A DNA stretch of 64,000 nucleotides from Alphaproteobacteria bacterium (lineage in GTDB: Bacteria > Pseudomonadota > Alphaproteobacteria > Rhizobiales > Devosiaceae), in NCBI GenBank assembly GCA_018828145.1, contig JAHJWO010000028.1, positions 1-64,000 of the forward strand, given 5' to 3'. This document shows, in pieces, positions 8,421 to 18,684 of the stretch; within the stretch, counting starts at the first letter, position 1, and the number at the start of each line of letters is the position of its first letter. Position numbers and translations under genes: made by a program. Under the pieces are notes generated by a model. It worked only from the letters and a program-made list of their open reading frames with translations. It made no database searches and was not told the origin of the DNA.

Positions 8421-9284
8421 ATGCGCCCTGTTGCCAAGCTGCTTGCCGCCCTATCCCTGTGCATGCTCTGCCTCGCTGGTGCTGTGCAGGCGCAGGAACT
8501 GACCAAGAAGCAGCGCGCTGCCGTCCATCGCTTTGCCTACAATAACAGCCTGTTCGTGCTGTATCACGAGCTGGGCCACCTGCTGTTCCACCAGTTCGAC
8601 ATGCCCGTGCTGGGCCGGGAAGAAGACGCGGCGGACAATGTCGCCACCTGGATCCTGCTCAACAAGCGCGGACCGGAAGCAGAGCAGGCTCTCGTCGATG
8701 CGGCAGAGGGGTGGATCCTGTCCGGGGTCGCCTATGACAGCGGCGGCAGCGAAAGCGACTATGCGGCCGTGCATAGCCTCGACAAGCAGCGGGCCTACCA
8801 GATCGTCTGCCTGATGGTGGGCATGGACGAGACCTCGTTCCGCCCCATCGCCAATGAATTCCGCATCATCCGCGACCGGCAGCAGAGCTGCCAATGGGAC
8901 TATGACACGGTCGACCGGTCACTGCGGTCGCTGCTGGGCGGGCGCGGCGACAAAAGGGGCACCGAGGTGGTGGTGACCTATCATGATGCGGGGCAGCGCC
9001 TGAAGGAAGCGGCCCAGGCCTTCCGGGCCAGTGGCGTGTTCGACCAGGTGGCCGACGAGCTGCGCAGAAACTACAGCCTGGGCAAGACTGTGCAGTTCAA
9101 CGCCAAGCGTTGCGGGGAGCCCAATGCCTTCTACGATCCGGAAACGATCGAGGTGATCTTCTGCTACGAGCTTATGCAGGACTACATGGATCTCTATTCG
9201 GAGAGCCTCGCCAAGGATCTCGAGCCGGCGGCGCCCCAAGTGGAGCCGCGCAAGCGGAAGAAGACCAAGATCGAGGCTAGCTGA
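8421..9284 (+). CDS. Putative secreted metallopeptidase (DUF4344 family)
   Basis: The 287-residue protein has a Sec signal peptide (cleavage near AVQAQ, residue 25). An HELGH zinc motif at about 49-53 and a downstream EEDAADN at about 68-74 match the gluzincin-like layout of the DUF4344 family, in which the second acidic motif gives the third zinc ligand. Its substrate is unknown. The C-terminus is a basic tail. ATG at 8421 is preferred to the adjacent GTG at 8418. It ends convergently with the YitT gene, overlapping by 8 bases. Confidence 0.85.
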   Translation: MRPVAKLLAALSLCMLCLAGAVQAQELTKKQRAAVHRFAYNNSLFVLYHELGHLLFHQFDMPVLGREEDAADNVATWILLNKRGPEAEQALVDAAEGWILSGVAYDSGGSESDYAAVHSLDKQRAYQIVCLMVGMDETSFRPIANEFRIIRDRQQSCQWDYDTVDRSLRSLLGGRGDKRGTEVVVTYHDAGQRLKEAAQAFRASGVFDQVADELRRNYSLGKTVQFNAKRCGEPNAFYDPETIEVIFCYELMQDYMDLYSESLAKDLEPAAPQVEPRKRKKTKIEAS

Positions 9285-9894
9285 AGCCGACGTAGCGTCC
9301 GGGCTTGTGATTGGTGGCAATGATCATGTTGAGCACCAGGGCGCCCAGGATCGAATAGATCACGCGGTCGACGGGCAGCACGAAGAAGGCCGAGGCCAGG
9401 ATCACCGCATCGACGCCGAGCTGGAAATAGCCGGCGCGAATGCCGAAATTGTCCTGCAGGTAGAGCGCCAGGATATTGATGCCGCCAACGCTCGCCTTGT
9501 GGCGGAAGAGCGAGAGAATGCCCAAGCCCATCAGCCCGCCGCCGACCAGAGACGCATAGAGCGGTTCGATGCGGGAAATGTCGATCCAGGCAGGAATCTG
9601 CGCGGAGAAATAGGAGACCATGCCGACGCAGGCAAAGGTCTTGAGGGCGAAGGGCCAGCCCATGCGCAGCACGGCCAGAATGTAGAATGGCAGGTTGATG
9701 GCGAAGAACAGCCAGGCAAAGGGAATGCCGGTGCCATATTGCAGCAGCAGGGCCAGGCCGGCCGTGCTGCCGGTGGTTAGGGTGGCCTGGGCATAGAAGA
9801 CGATGCCGAGCGACACCAGCATGGTGCCGATGAACATGGCGAAGATGTCTTCATGCAGCTGGTGGCGGCTGGGCGAGGCGAGATCGGTACTCAT
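9277..9894 (-). CDS. YitT family membrane protein
   Basis: The 205-residue integral membrane protein has five to six hydrophobic helices. Typical family sequence is visible in GSTAGLALLLQYGTGIPFAW, ASVGGINILALYLQ and a C-terminal stretch where family members place a DUF161 repeat. Transport substrate and function are unknown. The start ATG at 9894 overlaps the holC stop by four bases (ATGA), so the two are translated together. The 3' end overlaps the DUF4344 gene on the other strand. Confidence 0.88.
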   Translation of the reverse strand: MSTDLASPSRHQLHEDIFAMFIGTMLVSLGIVFYAQATLTTGSTAGLALLLQYGTGIPFAWLFFAINLPFYILAVLRMGWPFALKTFACVGMVSYFSAQIPAWIDISRIEPLYASLVGGGLMGLGILSLFRHKASVGGINILALYLQDNFGIRAGYFQLGVDAVILASAFFVLPVDRVIYSILGALVLNMIIATNHKPGRYVGFS

Positions 9895-10337
9895 GCCTTC
9901 TTGACCCAGCGGCCGTCGGTTTCCTGCTGCCAATAGGTCAGATCGTTGCCCGGCTTGAGAGCCTTCCAGGCGAGGCGCGCTTCGGCGACCGCATCGGGAT
10001 CGTGGCCGGAGAACATGTAGACGATTCGCTCATAGCCATCGGCGGACTGGGGCACGGCGCGATCGATGAAAAAGCGCACGGCGGCGCCGTTGGGATTGTC
10101 AGTACCGGTCGTGATCAGCACGGGCTGGTGCGCGTCGGTCGTTTCACCCGCCAGACCATGGGCAAGGAAGCTATCATCGCGGAAGGTCCACAGATGGGCA
10201 TCGAGCGCCTCGGCGCGCTCGGTGGAGCCGACTTCGACCACCGCCCGCCAGCCGCGCTCCAAGGTCTTTTCCAGAAGCGCGGGAAGGACCGCTTCGAGCG
10301 GGCGAACTTCGAGGTGATAGAAGAGGACATCGGACAT
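9891..10337 (-). CDS. holC: DNA polymerase III chi subunit
   Basis: The 148-residue HolC links the clamp loader to single-strand binding protein. It starts MSDVLFYHLE and carries the family patterns LLEKTLERGWRAVVEVG, ALDAHLWTFRDDSFLAHG and QPVLITTG. Its position just downstream of pepA is the usual arrangement in alphaproteobacteria. A longer frame adds seven unsupported codons. Confidence 0.95.
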   Translation of the reverse strand: MSDVLFYHLEVRPLEAVLPALLEKTLERGWRAVVEVGSTERAEALDAHLWTFRDDSFLAHGLAGETTDAHQPVLITTGTDNPNGAAVRFFIDRAVPQSADGYERIVYMFSGHDPDAVAEARLAWKALKPGNDLTYWQQETDGRWVKKA

Positions 10338-10458
10338 GGATGCAGTTAAGCCCTTCATGTGGCCGGGCGGAAGATTGAATCGGCGCGGAGCTGATCTGAG
10401 TTGGCGACAACCACAAGCCCGAGGGTGACGATCCAGTTTGAGGCGCGGTTAGGGCTCG

Positions 10459-11940
10459 CTAACCCTGGTAATAATCCCTGACCAGCCGATCGAGCAGGGC
10501 AACGCCGAAGCCGGGGGCCCAGGAGGTGTTGACTTCGGAGGTCCCTGCCCCAAAGGCCGTGCCGGCGATGTCGAGATGGGCCCAGGGCACGTTGTTGACG
10601 AAGCGCTGCAGGAACTGGGCGGCAGTGATCGAGCCGGCGGGGCGGCCGACCGAATTGCGGATATCGGCGAACTTGGACTCGATCATCTTGTCGTAGGCCG
10701 GGGCCAGCGGCATGCGCCAGAGCTTTTCGTTGGCGTTGAGCCCGGCATTGAGCAGCTGGATCGAAAGTTCGTCATTGTTGGAGAAGAGGCCCGCATGCTC
10801 ATGGCCAAGGGCGACGATGATGGCGCCGGTGAGGGTCGCCAGGTTGATCATGAAGCGGGGCTTGAAGCGGTCCTGCGTGTACCAGAGGGCATCGGCGAGC
10901 ACGAGGCGGCCCTCGGCATCGGTATTGATCACCTCGATGGTCGTGCCGCTCATGGCCTTGACGATGTCGCCGGGCCGGACCGAGCCGCCCGAGGGCATGT
11001 TCTCGACGAGGCCGATGACGCCGACGGCGTTGACCGGGGCCTTGCGGGCCGCAAGGGTATGCATCAGCCCGGTGACGGCGGCGGCGCCACCCATATCGCC
11101 CTTCATGTCTTCCATATTGGCGGCGGGCTTGATGGAAATGCCGCCGGTATCGAAAACCACGCCCTTGCCGACGAAAGCCAGCGGCGCCGCGCCGACATCG
11201 CCGCCGCGCCAATGCATGATGACGAGACGCGCCGGGCGATCAGAACCCTGGGCGACGCAGAGCAGCGAGCCCATGCCGAGTTTTTCGAGGGCTTCGGGCT
11301 CGAGGATTTCGACCTCGACGCCCAGATCGGACAACTGGGCGGCGCGGGCGGCGAACTCGACGGGGCCCAGGATATTAGCGGGCTCGTTGACCAGATCGCG
11401 GGCGAGCAATGTGCCTTCGACCGTAGCATTGCGATCGGCGATGGCGGTTTCGGCCGCGGCGGGATCAGCCACATGCAGGGTGACGGCAAGGGCTGCGGGC
11501 GCGTCGTCGCTGCGGGCGGACTTGTATTTGTCGAACTTGTAGTGACGCAGGCGCAGGCCCGCGGCCAGCTCGGCGATGGCGGCGGCGCTGGCGCCTGCTT
11601 CGTCCAGGATCACCGAGACGGAACCGGCGCGGGTGGCGGCGAGCTTGGCCATGAGCGAGCCGCCGCGGTCGGTCCAGCCGTTGAGCGGGGCGTCGGCTAC
11701 GGGCTTGCCGCTGCCCAGCACCAGGAGGCGACGGCCACCCTTGCCCATGACATCGAGCGCCTGGCCCTGCTTGCCCTTGAAGGCAGCTGCAGCCGCAGTC
11801 TCCACCCAATCCAGACCGGTGGCGGCCCAGATGGCGGCGGCGGCGCCGGCGGGCGCGGCGTCTTCAGCGGCGTAGATGATGGTCAAGGGTGCGGCGGCAC
11901 CGGCAAAGGCGGCGGTGCGAATGGTGATGGTCTGGGACAT
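10459..11940 (-). CDS. pepA: Leucyl aminopeptidase (M17)
   Basis: The 493-residue cytosolic aminopeptidase requires two metal ions. The N-terminal macro-like domain is followed by the catalytic domain with [16 protein letters not shown] (metal and catalytic Lys region), [11 protein letters not shown] and the signature [16 protein letters not shown], all intact. Family members release N-terminal Leu and other residues, and in some bacteria also bind DNA in Xer recombination. A short GGTTAG/CTAACC hairpin overlaps the stop codon. The 210-base divergent gap to lptF presumably holds both promoters. Confidence 0.97.
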   Translation of the reverse strand: MSQTITIRTAAFAGAAAPLTIIYAAEDAAPAGAAAAIWAATGLDWVETAAAAAFKGKQGQALDVMGKGGRRLLVLGSGKPVADAPLNGWTDRGGSLMAKLAATRAGSVSVILDEAGASAAAIAELAAGLRLRHYKFDKYKSARSDDAPAALAVTLHVADPAAAETAIADRNATVEGTLLARDLVNEPANILGPVEFAARAAQLSDLGVEVEILEPEALEKLGMGSLLCVAQGSDRPARLVIMHWRGGDVGAAPLAFVGKGVVFDTGGISIKPAANMEDMKGDMGGAAAVTGLMHTLAARKAPVNAVGVIGLVENMPSGGSVRPGDIVKAMSGTTIEVINTDAEGRLVLADALWYTQDRFKPRFMINLATLTGAIIVALGHEHAGLFSNNDELSIQLLNAGLNANEKLWRMPLAPAYDKMIESKFADIRNSVGRPAGSITAAQFLQRFVNNVPWAHLDIAGTAFGAGTSEVNTSWAPGFGVALLDRLVRDYYQG

Positions 11941-12150
11941 GGAGGGCCTTGATTGGCAAAACGGGCGGGGGCCGAAGACGGCCGCAATGGCTTTACATTG
12001 AGGTGTTTCCCGCCCGCGTCAATCCCGCAACAGGGTCGCGGACAAATCGGTGGACGGCGCGCTGCGCGCTTGTGTGGCACGGCAAACTGCACCAAGGTCC
12101 GGCGCATCTGCGGGACCTGCCCGCGGGCCGGAATAGACTGACCTGACTGC

Positions 12151-13221
12151 ATGAAGAGACTGACCACCTATCTTGCCCGGCTGTTCGTTGCCGACGCGCT
12201 GATCCTGTTCGGTGTCGTCTGTTTCCTGCTGTGGCTGGTCAACTGCCTGCGTTCGTTCGACGTGGTCTCGGTCAAGGGGCAGAGCATATTGGTGCTCGGC
12301 GTGCAGGCGCTGCTGACCATGCCGCCGCTGGCGATCTCGTTCTTCTATGTCTGCATCGGCATCGGGCTCACCCGGGCACTGCAGGCGCTACAGGCCAATC
12401 GGGAGCTGCATATCATCCACACCAGCCATGGGCTGGGATCGCTGTGGCGGGCCACGGCTCTGGTGGCCGGGGCGGGCGTGGTGGGGGTGCTGCTGCTGTC
12501 GAACTTCATCGAGCCCTATGCCAATCGCCGGCTGAACATTCTCAATGCCAGCGTGGCGGCGGACCTGGTCAGCTCGACACTGCGGCCGGGGCGCTTCACC
12601 CAGGTGACGCCAGGCGTGGTGCTGCTGATCGGCGGCCGCGGCAGCGATGGGGAGATCAACGAGTTCTTCGCCGACGACAGGCGCGAGCCGGAGACGCGGC
12701 GGACCTACATTGCCGATTCTGCGCGGGTCTCGACCGATGGCGAGAACTACGTGCTCGAGCTGCGCAATGGCACGCTGCAATATACCCAGTCCAACGGGCG
12801 GTTCTCCGAAATCTCCTTTGCGCGCTACGACCTCAGCGTGGACCAGCTGTCGCAGCCGGTGGCGCAGACGGACCCGATGCTGGCGGAGGACAGCATCTCA
12901 CTGATTGCCCAAGCCATCTCCAGCGGCGAGTGGAGCCCGTCCCTGCTGACCCTGTTGGCCAACCGGGCGGCCGAGGGCCTGCGGGTGGTCGGCATGGCCA
13001 TGATGGTGCTGGCAATAATGGGCTTTCCGAGCGGGCGGCGCACGCGGTTCAACGTGCCGATGGAGGCCGTGGTGCTGCTGATCGCCTTCAGCGAACGCGG
13101 CCTCAGCGCCTATAGCCCGCTGGGCACGGGGACCGGGGCGCTGCTGCTGATCGTGGTGGCCGGGGGCGCGCTGCTGCTGCGCACGCGACCGCGGCCGATT
13201 CCCATGGTGGTGGCGCAATGA
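12151..13221 (+). CDS. lptF: LPS export ABC transporter permease LptF
   Basis: The 356-residue inner-membrane permease belongs to the LptB2FG machine that extracts lipopolysaccharide and feeds the Lpt bridge. It has three N-terminal helices (MKRLTTYLARLFVADALILF start), a periplasmic beta-jellyroll of about 150 residues, and three C-terminal helices, the standard topology. It overlaps lptG by four bases (ATGA), so the two permease halves are translationally coupled. Confidence 0.94.
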   Translation: MKRLTTYLARLFVADALILFGVVCFLLWLVNCLRSFDVVSVKGQSILVLGVQALLTMPPLAISFFYVCIGIGLTRALQALQANRELHIIHTSHGLGSLWRATALVAGAGVVGVLLLSNFIEPYANRRLNILNASVAADLVSSTLRPGRFTQVTPGVVLLIGGRGSDGEINEFFADDRREPETRRTYIADSARVSTDGENYVLELRNGTLQYTQSNGRFSEISFARYDLSVDQLSQPVAQTDPMLAEDSISLIAQAISSGEWSPSLLTLLANRAAEGLRVVGMAMMVLAIMGFPSGRRTRFNVPMEAVVLLIAFSERGLSAYSPLGTGTGALLLIVVAGGALLLRTRPRPIPMVVAQ

Positions 13222-14288
13222 GCCGGATCGACTGGATCGTGCTCAACCGGCTGGGCAGCCGGATCGGGGTGACCGTATTGGTGTTCTACGGGCTTATTGC
13301 GCTGGTCGAGTCGCTCGACACCTGGCGCTTCAACTTCGTGGCGGACAATCACGGGCTGCCCTTGGCGGTGGTCATGGTGGCGATGAGCGGGGTCAAGTGG
13401 ACGATCAAGACCCTGCCCGTCACCGTGCTGATGGGGGCCATTCTCGGCTTCATCGACCTCAAGGCGCGGCATGAACTGACAGTGATCCAGGCCAGCGGCA
13501 TCTCCATCTGGCGGACGGTGCGCGCGCCGGTCATCGCGCTGGCGGCGGTGAGCCTCCTGGTGGCATTGGGCGTCGAGACGCTGAGCACGCAGATCAACCG
13601 CCAGCTCAGCCCGACGCCACCGGGCCAGGCGGCCATGCTGACGCCGCCAGGCGAGGTCTGGCTCGAACAGCGCAGCGGCGACACGCATTATGTGATGATG
13701 GCCACCGGCATGCAGCCGGGTGGCGCGGTCTTGGGCCAGGTGACGCTGTTTCACCTGGGCGAGAGCGATTCTGCGCGGGTGGAGGCCGCCGAGGCGCGGC
13801 TGGAAAATGAGCAATGGGTGATGCCCGAGGCCATTGTGCGCAACCCTGACCGGCCGGCGCAGCGGGTGTTCAACTACACGGTGCCGACCAGTTCATCAGC
13901 GACCGAAATCGGGCTCAAGCTGGCATCGACCGAAGACATGACGTTTTTCGAGCTGGCGCGGCTACTGCAGGCCGGCGTCGCCGATGCCAGCATCCGCACG
14001 GCGGGGACGATGCGGCTGATCAAGCTGCTAGCCCTGCCCCTGGTGCTGACGGGCTCGCTGTTCATTGCATTTGCGTTTACCGCAGGTTATCGAAGAGGCT
14101 CTAATTATGGTCCTGCGGTCCTCTATGGGATCGTGCTGGGATTTGTTGTGTTCGTGATTACCGAGATGGCCGACCGAGCCGGGTCGACCGGCGTTCTCGA
14201 TCCCACGTTTGCGGCAGTCGGACCGGCGTTTGTAGCCATCGTCATCGGCGTGACGGTGCTGCTGTACAAAGAAGACGGGCGCGCGTGA
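13218..14288 (+). CDS. lptG: LPS export ABC transporter permease LptG
   Basis: This is the 356-residue partner of LptF with the same layout: N-terminal helices, periplasmic domain (about 110-260) and three C-terminal helices. The segment DLKARHELTVIQASGISIWR contains the coupling helix that contacts LptB, including the ELTVIQASG pattern typical of the family. LptB is not in this window. The gene sits between lptF and lptD and overlaps both by four bases. Confidence 0.94.
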   Translation: MSRIDWIVLNRLGSRIGVTVLVFYGLIALVESLDTWRFNFVADNHGLPLAVVMVAMSGVKWTIKTLPVTVLMGAILGFIDLKARHELTVIQASGISIWRTVRAPVIALAAVSLLVALGVETLSTQINRQLSPTPPGQAAMLTPPGEVWLEQRSGDTHYVMMATGMQPGGAVLGQVTLFHLGESDSARVEAAEARLENEQWVMPEAIVRNPDRPAQRVFNYTVPTSSSATEIGLKLASTEDMTFFELARLLQAGVADASIRTAGTMRLIKLLALPLVLTGSLFIAFAFTAGYRRGSNYGPAVLYGIVLGFVVFVITEMADRAGSTGVLDPTFAAVGPAFVAIVIGVTVLLYKEDGRA

Positions 14289-16597
14289 GTATGATGGCGA
14301 GTGCCAAGAGGGGGATTTCGCCACACCGCCTGGCTCTGGCCAGCGCGATGATTGCGCTTACCCTGACCGCCAGCGCCTCCGCGCAAGGCCTTGTTCCCAT
14401 AGATTTTTTCAATGCACCGATCGACAGCTCGGCACCATCGGCGATCGAGGCTTCGACGCTGACCTTCGACAGCGTCAACAATATCATCACGGCCAGCGGC
14501 GATGTGGTGCTCAGCCAGGGCGGCTATACGCTGACCGGGCAGAGCCTGGTCTATAACCGGAGTGCTGGGACCCTCAAATTTGTCGGCGATGTCACCATTC
14601 TGGACCCCTCCGGCAATCTGGCCGAAATGGTGGACCTGGATGTCACCGGCGGCATGAAGCAGTCCTTCATGAATGCGCTGACCATCACCACCTATGATGG
14701 CGCGCGCATCACCGCCGACAGCGTGGATTATGACGCCGCGCTACAGACGCTGATGGAAAAGGCGAGCTATGCCCCCTGCGGGGACTGCATCGACGATGCC
14801 GGACGGCGCATCGGCTGGTCGGTCACCACGTCGCGCGTCACCTATAATGCCGAAGACGGCTCGGTGGCTCTCGAGCAGCCGACCCTGTCGGTTCTCGGCA
14901 TTCCGGTGGCCTGGCTGCCCTATCTGTGGCTGCCCGATACCAGCGCGAATACCGTCGCCAATGTGCGCACGCCGATCTACGACTATAGCGAGAAAACCGG
15001 GCACACGCTGATCGTGCCCTATGCGGCCTATTCGAGCCGCTGGACCGAGATCGTGCTGACGCCGACCTTCATGAGCCGGCAGGGTTTCCTGCTCGGCGCC
15101 GAGTGGCTGCAGCGGTTTGACAATGGCTCGTTCCAGATCAAGGCTTCCGGACTCTACCAGTTCGACCAGTCGGCCTTTACGTTCACCGAAGCGAAGCGCG
15201 ACTGGCGCGGTGCGGTCCAGACGTCGGGTGAATTCACCCCGATCGAAGACTGGACGGTGGGCTGGAGCTATGTGGCCTTCACCGACGCGGCCTATCTGCC
15301 CGACTATCGGCTGACCACCGCAAAATCCTCGGTCAACCAGGTCTATGCGACGCATCTGACCGATGACACCTTCTTCGACGTCCGCCTGCAGCAGTTCAAC
15401 CTGCTGGGCGACGTGACGGCTGCGTCGCAGGGGCAGCAGGGCAAGGCCCTGCCGGTGGTGCGTTTCGAGCATATCGAAGACCTGGGGCCGGATGCGGGGC
15501 GGGTCGAGATCAGCGGGCGCCTGCTGGGCGTGCATCGGGACCTGGACTCCCAAACCACCGTCAATGGCGTGCCCTATACATTCGGCTATGCCGGCAACAA
15601 GCAGCATCTGAACCTGCAGGCGGGATGGCAGCGGCAGTTTATCGGCTCGGGCGGGTTTGTGGCGACGCCCTATCTGGGCGGACGCGGCGACGTGGCCTAT
15701 TACGACGGCACCAGTGCCGCCCTGCCCGGCGCGACGACCTTGTGGAGCGCCACGCCGATCGCAGCCATGGATGTGCGCTTTCCGATGGCGGCCAATGACG
15801 GTTCGACGGTCCACCTGATCGAGCCCATCGGCCAGCTGGTCTATCGCGGCTCCAACACGACGGCGGTGGGCATCACCAATGACGATGCCCAGAGCTTCGT
15901 GTTCGATGACACGAATTTGTTCAGCTACAACCGCTTTTCGGGCGGCGACCGGCAGGAGACGGGGCTGCGGGCCAATATTGGCGGGCGCTACCAGGCCAAT
16001 TTCGCCGATGGCGGCTTTTTCGAAGTCATTGCCGGCCAATCCTTCCAGCTGGCGGGCAGCAATGCCTTTGCGGCCGCCGACCCGGCGCAGACCGGGGTGG
16101 GCTCCGGGATGGACGTTACCGCCTCCTATGCCGTGCTGGGGGCCTATGCCTCGTTCGCCGAAGGCCTGACGTTGGGCGGCAAGCTGCAGGTCGACACCGC
16201 CAGCCCCCGGGTCACCCGGACAGGCCTGGGCGTGGGCTATGCCAATGCCGGCTATGGGGCCAGCGTCGACTACGGCTTCCTGGCTGCCAATGCGGCCGTC
16301 GGCACGCTGAAGGACCAGCATGAAATCGGCGGCACGATCACCATTCCAGTGGCCGAATACTGGTCGGTCAGCAGCAATGCCTCCTGGGACCTGGCCGGCA
16401 ACAGCTGGCTGCAGGTGGGTGGCGGGGTGACCTATGACGACGGCTATGTGGTCATCGGCGCCAATGCCAACCGCACCGGGCCGACGCATAGCTCGCCCAA
16501 TGCAACCACGGTGACGGCGACGTTCCGGCTCAAGGCCCCGGCGGGGTTCAATGTCGGCTATCAGGGCGCAGTCCCGGTGACCTTGCCCAGCTTCTAG
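14285..16597 (+). CDS. lptD: LPS-assembly protein LptD
   Basis: The 770-residue outer-membrane translocon inserts LPS at the cell surface. It has an N-terminal signal peptide (cleavage near SASAQ), an OstA-like periplasmic domain at about 55-160 (STLTFDSVNNIITASGDVVL), and then a long barrel region rich in alternating aromatic/hydrophobic strands. Two cysteines occur close together (YAPCGDCIDD), as in many short alphaproteobacterial LptDs. The reported start is a GTG overlapping the lptG stop; the ATG at 14291 is equally plausible and changes only two residues. Confidence 0.93.
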   Translation: MSMMASAKRGISPHRLALASAMIALTLTASASAQGLVPIDFFNAPIDSSAPSAIEASTLTFDSVNNIITASGDVVLSQGGYTLTGQSLVYNRSAGTLKFVGDVTILDPSGNLAEMVDLDVTGGMKQSFMNALTITTYDGARITADSVDYDAALQTLMEKASYAPCGDCIDDAGRRIGWSVTTSRVTYNAEDGSVALEQPTLSVLGIPVAWLPYLWLPDTSANTVANVRTPIYDYSEKTGHTLIVPYAAYSSRWTEIVLTPTFMSRQGFLLGAEWLQRFDNGSFQIKASGLYQFDQSAFTFTEAKRDWRGAVQTSGEFTPIEDWTVGWSYVAFTDAAYLPDYRLTTAKSSVNQVYATHLTDDTFFDVRLQQFNLLGDVTAASQGQQGKALPVVRFEHIEDLGPDAGRVEISGRLLGVHRDLDSQTTVNGVPYTFGYAGNKQHLNLQAGWQRQFIGSGGFVATPYLGGRGDVAYYDGTSAALPGATTLWSATPIAAMDVRFPMAANDGSTVHLIEPIGQLVYRGSNTTAVGITNDDAQSFVFDDTNLFSYNRFSGGDRQETGLRANIGGRYQANFADGGFFEVIAGQSFQLAGSNAFAAADPAQTGVGSGMDVTASYAVLGAYASFAEGLTLGGKLQVDTASPRVTRTGLGVGYANAGYGASVDYGFLAANAAVGTLKDQHEIGGTITIPVAEYWSVSSNASWDLAGNSWLQVGGGVTYDDGYVVIGANANRTGPTHSSPNATTVTATFRLKAPAGFNVGYQGAVPVTLPSF

Positions 16598-16694
16598 GCA
16601 ATATCGGATTTTGGCCTCATTCATGGGGCAATTGACAGGGCGCAGTTCCCGCCGCATTGAGGGCGGGTGCTTTGACGCGAGGCGGAAGAATACG

Positions 16695-17594
16695 ATGACC
16701 AAAAATCTCTGGAGGCGCGCAGCCAGCGCCATGATCGTGGGCGCGATTCTGACCATCGGTGCGGCCATGCCGGCCGTTGCGCAGGCCGCCCGGGTGACCG
16801 TGAACGGGACCCCGATCACCGATCTGCAGGTGGCGCAGCGCCAGAAACTGTTCGCGCTCGAAGGCAGCAGCGGCGGTTCTAAGGGTGCCACGGAACAGCT
16901 GATCGACGAAGCCATCCAGATCAGCGAAGCCAAGCGCCTCGGCATTACCGTTTCCAACGCGCAGATCGATGAAGCGCTGCTGCAGATCGCGCGCAACATG
17001 AATGTGAGCCAGGACCGACTGATCAACATGCTGCAGCAGGGCGGCGTCGGCATGGACACGCTCAAGGACCGGCTGCGCGCTGCCATCGCCTGGAACGCCA
17101 TCACCGAACAGGTGATCATGCCGCAGGTGCAGATTTCGGAGCTGCAGCTCGATGAGCAGGCGGCCAACAAGGTGCAGGACTACCAGACCTTCGATTACAT
17201 CCTCAAGGAAGTGATCTTCGTGGGCAGCGGGTCGGGCGGTCGCGCCGGGCAGGCCAACAGCTATCGCTCCAAATTCGCCGGCTGCGATACGGCCGTGGAC
17301 CTGTCGCTGGCCTTTACGGACGCGGCGGTGATCGATGTCGGCCGGCGGCATGCAACACAGCTGCCGGAAGCCATTGCCAAGGAACTGGCCGGGCTCAATG
17401 TCGGCGGCATCACCAAGCCGCGCGTGGTCGAAACCGGCGTTTCCATGCTGGCCGTCTGCGAGAAGGCCCAGGCGGAAGACCTGACCTTCATCAAGAGCGA
17501 CCTGCGCGCCGAAGCCGGCAATGACGTGCTTGTCGACCAGAGCGCGGCCTATATGGCCAACCTGCGCAAGCAGGCCAAGATCATCTACAACTGA
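16695..17594 (+). CDS. SurA N-terminal domain periplasmic chaperone
   Basis: The 299-residue protein has a signal peptide (MTKNLWRRAASAMIVGAI; cleavage near AVAQA). It has the SurA N-terminal chaperone fold (VNGTPITDLQVAQRQKL, TEQLIDEAIQISEAKRLGIT) and a short C-terminal parvulin-like part. The parvulin domain is reduced (TQLPEAIAKELAGLNVGGIT region), so isomerase activity is uncertain. The role inferred from position after lptD is folding of outer-membrane proteins such as LptD. MTKNLW is chosen because an upstream in-frame extension would bury the signal peptide. Confidence 0.9.
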   Translation: MTKNLWRRAASAMIVGAILTIGAAMPAVAQAARVTVNGTPITDLQVAQRQKLFALEGSSGGSKGATEQLIDEAIQISEAKRLGITVSNAQIDEALLQIARNMNVSQDRLINMLQQGGVGMDTLKDRLRAAIAWNAITEQVIMPQVQISELQLDEQAANKVQDYQTFDYILKEVIFVGSGSGGRAGQANSYRSKFAGCDTAVDLSLAFTDAAVIDVGRRHATQLPEAIAKELAGLNVGGITKPRVVETGVSMLAVCEKAQAEDLTFIKSDLRAEAGNDVLVDQSAAYMANLRKQAKIIYN

Positions 17595-17601
17595 GACAGG
17601 C

Positions 17602-17630
17602 CGGCCCGCTTCGGCGGGCCGCTCTGTTAT
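17602..17630 (+). terminator. Hairpin after the SurA-like gene
   Basis: CGGCCCGC pairs with GCGGGCCG around a TTCG tetraloop (17602-17621), followed by CTCTGTTATT. It is a strong stem with an imperfect T-tract, so it may only partly separate the lpt genes from pdxA. Confidence 0.5.
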
Positions 17631-17685
17631 TCGCAAGAACGGGCCCGCGTGACGGGCCTTACGCTGTTCACCGACGGGGGCCGAG

Positions 17686-18684
17686 ATGGACAAGCCGCTG
17701 GCCATCAGCATGGGTGAACCTGCGGGCGTGGGTCCCGACATCATCCTGGCACTCTATGCGCAACGCGCCGAACTCGGCCTGCCGGCCTTCTGCGTCTTCG
17801 GCAATGCCGAATTCCTGAGGGCGCGCGCAGCGCGGCTGGGTCTCAGCATCGACATTGTCAATGCCGACCCCGCAGGCTCAGCTGCCGCTTTCGCCAATGC
17901 CCTGCCGGTCATCGAGGTGGACGGGCTGGTGCCCGACCATCCGGGGCAGGCATCGCATGTGTCGGCGGGCGCGGTGATCCGGTCCATCCAGATGGCGGTC
18001 GATGCGACGCTGACGGGCGCCTGCCGGGGGCTGGTGACGGCGCCCATCCACAAGGGTGCACTCTACAATGCCGGCTTCAAGCATCCCGGGCATACCGAAT
18101 TCCTGGCCGAACTCTGCGCCCGTGGCGACAAGCCGCGCTTGCCGGTGATGATGCTGGCGCATGGCGGGCTGCGGGCGGTGCCGGTGACCATCCACGTGCC
18201 GATCAGCCAGGTGCCGGGGCTGCTGACCAAGGCGCTCATCGTGGAGACGGTGCAGATCGTGGCGCATGACCTGCGGCACCGCTTCGGCATTGCCAATCCG
18301 CAGATCGGGGTGGCGGGGCTCAACCCGCATGCCGGCGAAGGCGGAGCGATCGGGCGGGAAGAGCTGGAGGTCATCGGACCAGCAGTGGCCCAGCTGCAAT
18401 TCGAGGGGATCGGCGTGGAAGGCCCCCTGCCCGCCGATACGCTGTTTTATCCGACCCATTGGGCGCGCTATGATGCGGTGGTGGCCATGTATCACGACCA
18501 GGCGCTGATCCCGATCAAGACGGTGGCCTTTGAGGAGGCAGTGAACGTGACGCTGGGGCTGCCCATCGTGCGCACATCGCCCGACCATGGGACGGCCTTT
18601 GACCTGGCGGGGAGCGGCCGCGCCTCGCCGGCAAGTTTTCTCGCCGCCATAAGGATGGCCGATGCCATGACGGCCTCCACATGA
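17686..18684 (+). CDS. pdxA: 4-hydroxythreonine-4-phosphate dehydrogenase
   Basis: The 332-residue enzyme oxidises 4-phosphohydroxy-threonine in the DXP-dependent pathway to pyridoxal phosphate. The N-terminus [13 protein letters not shown] and the core [20 protein letters not shown] are characteristic. Further family blocks are [10 protein letters not shown] and [15 protein letters not shown] with metal-site His/Asp residues, and [15 protein letters not shown] near the end. Its stop overlaps the rsmA start by four bases. Confidence 0.96.
   Translation: MDKPLAISMGEPAGVGPDIILALYAQRAELGLPAFCVFGNAEFLRARAARLGLSIDIVNADPAGSAAAFANALPVIEVDGLVPDHPGQASHVSAGAVIRSIQMAVDATLTGACRGLVTAPIHKGALYNAGFKHPGHTEFLAELCARGDKPRLPVMMLAHGGLRAVPVTIHVPISQVPGLLTKALIVETVQIVAHDLRHRFGIANPQIGVAGLNPHAGEGGAIGREELEVIGPAVAQLQFEGIGVEGPLPADTLFYPTHWARYDAVVAMYHDQALIPIKTVAFEEAVNVTLGLPIVRTSPDHGTAFDLAGSGRASPASFLAAIRMADAMTAST

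Noticed and set aside
14741..17170. Minus-strand open frame of 809 codons opposite lptD and the SurA-like gene
   Set aside because: Shadow of lptD; low-complexity Arg/Gly/Ala-rich translation without family motifs.
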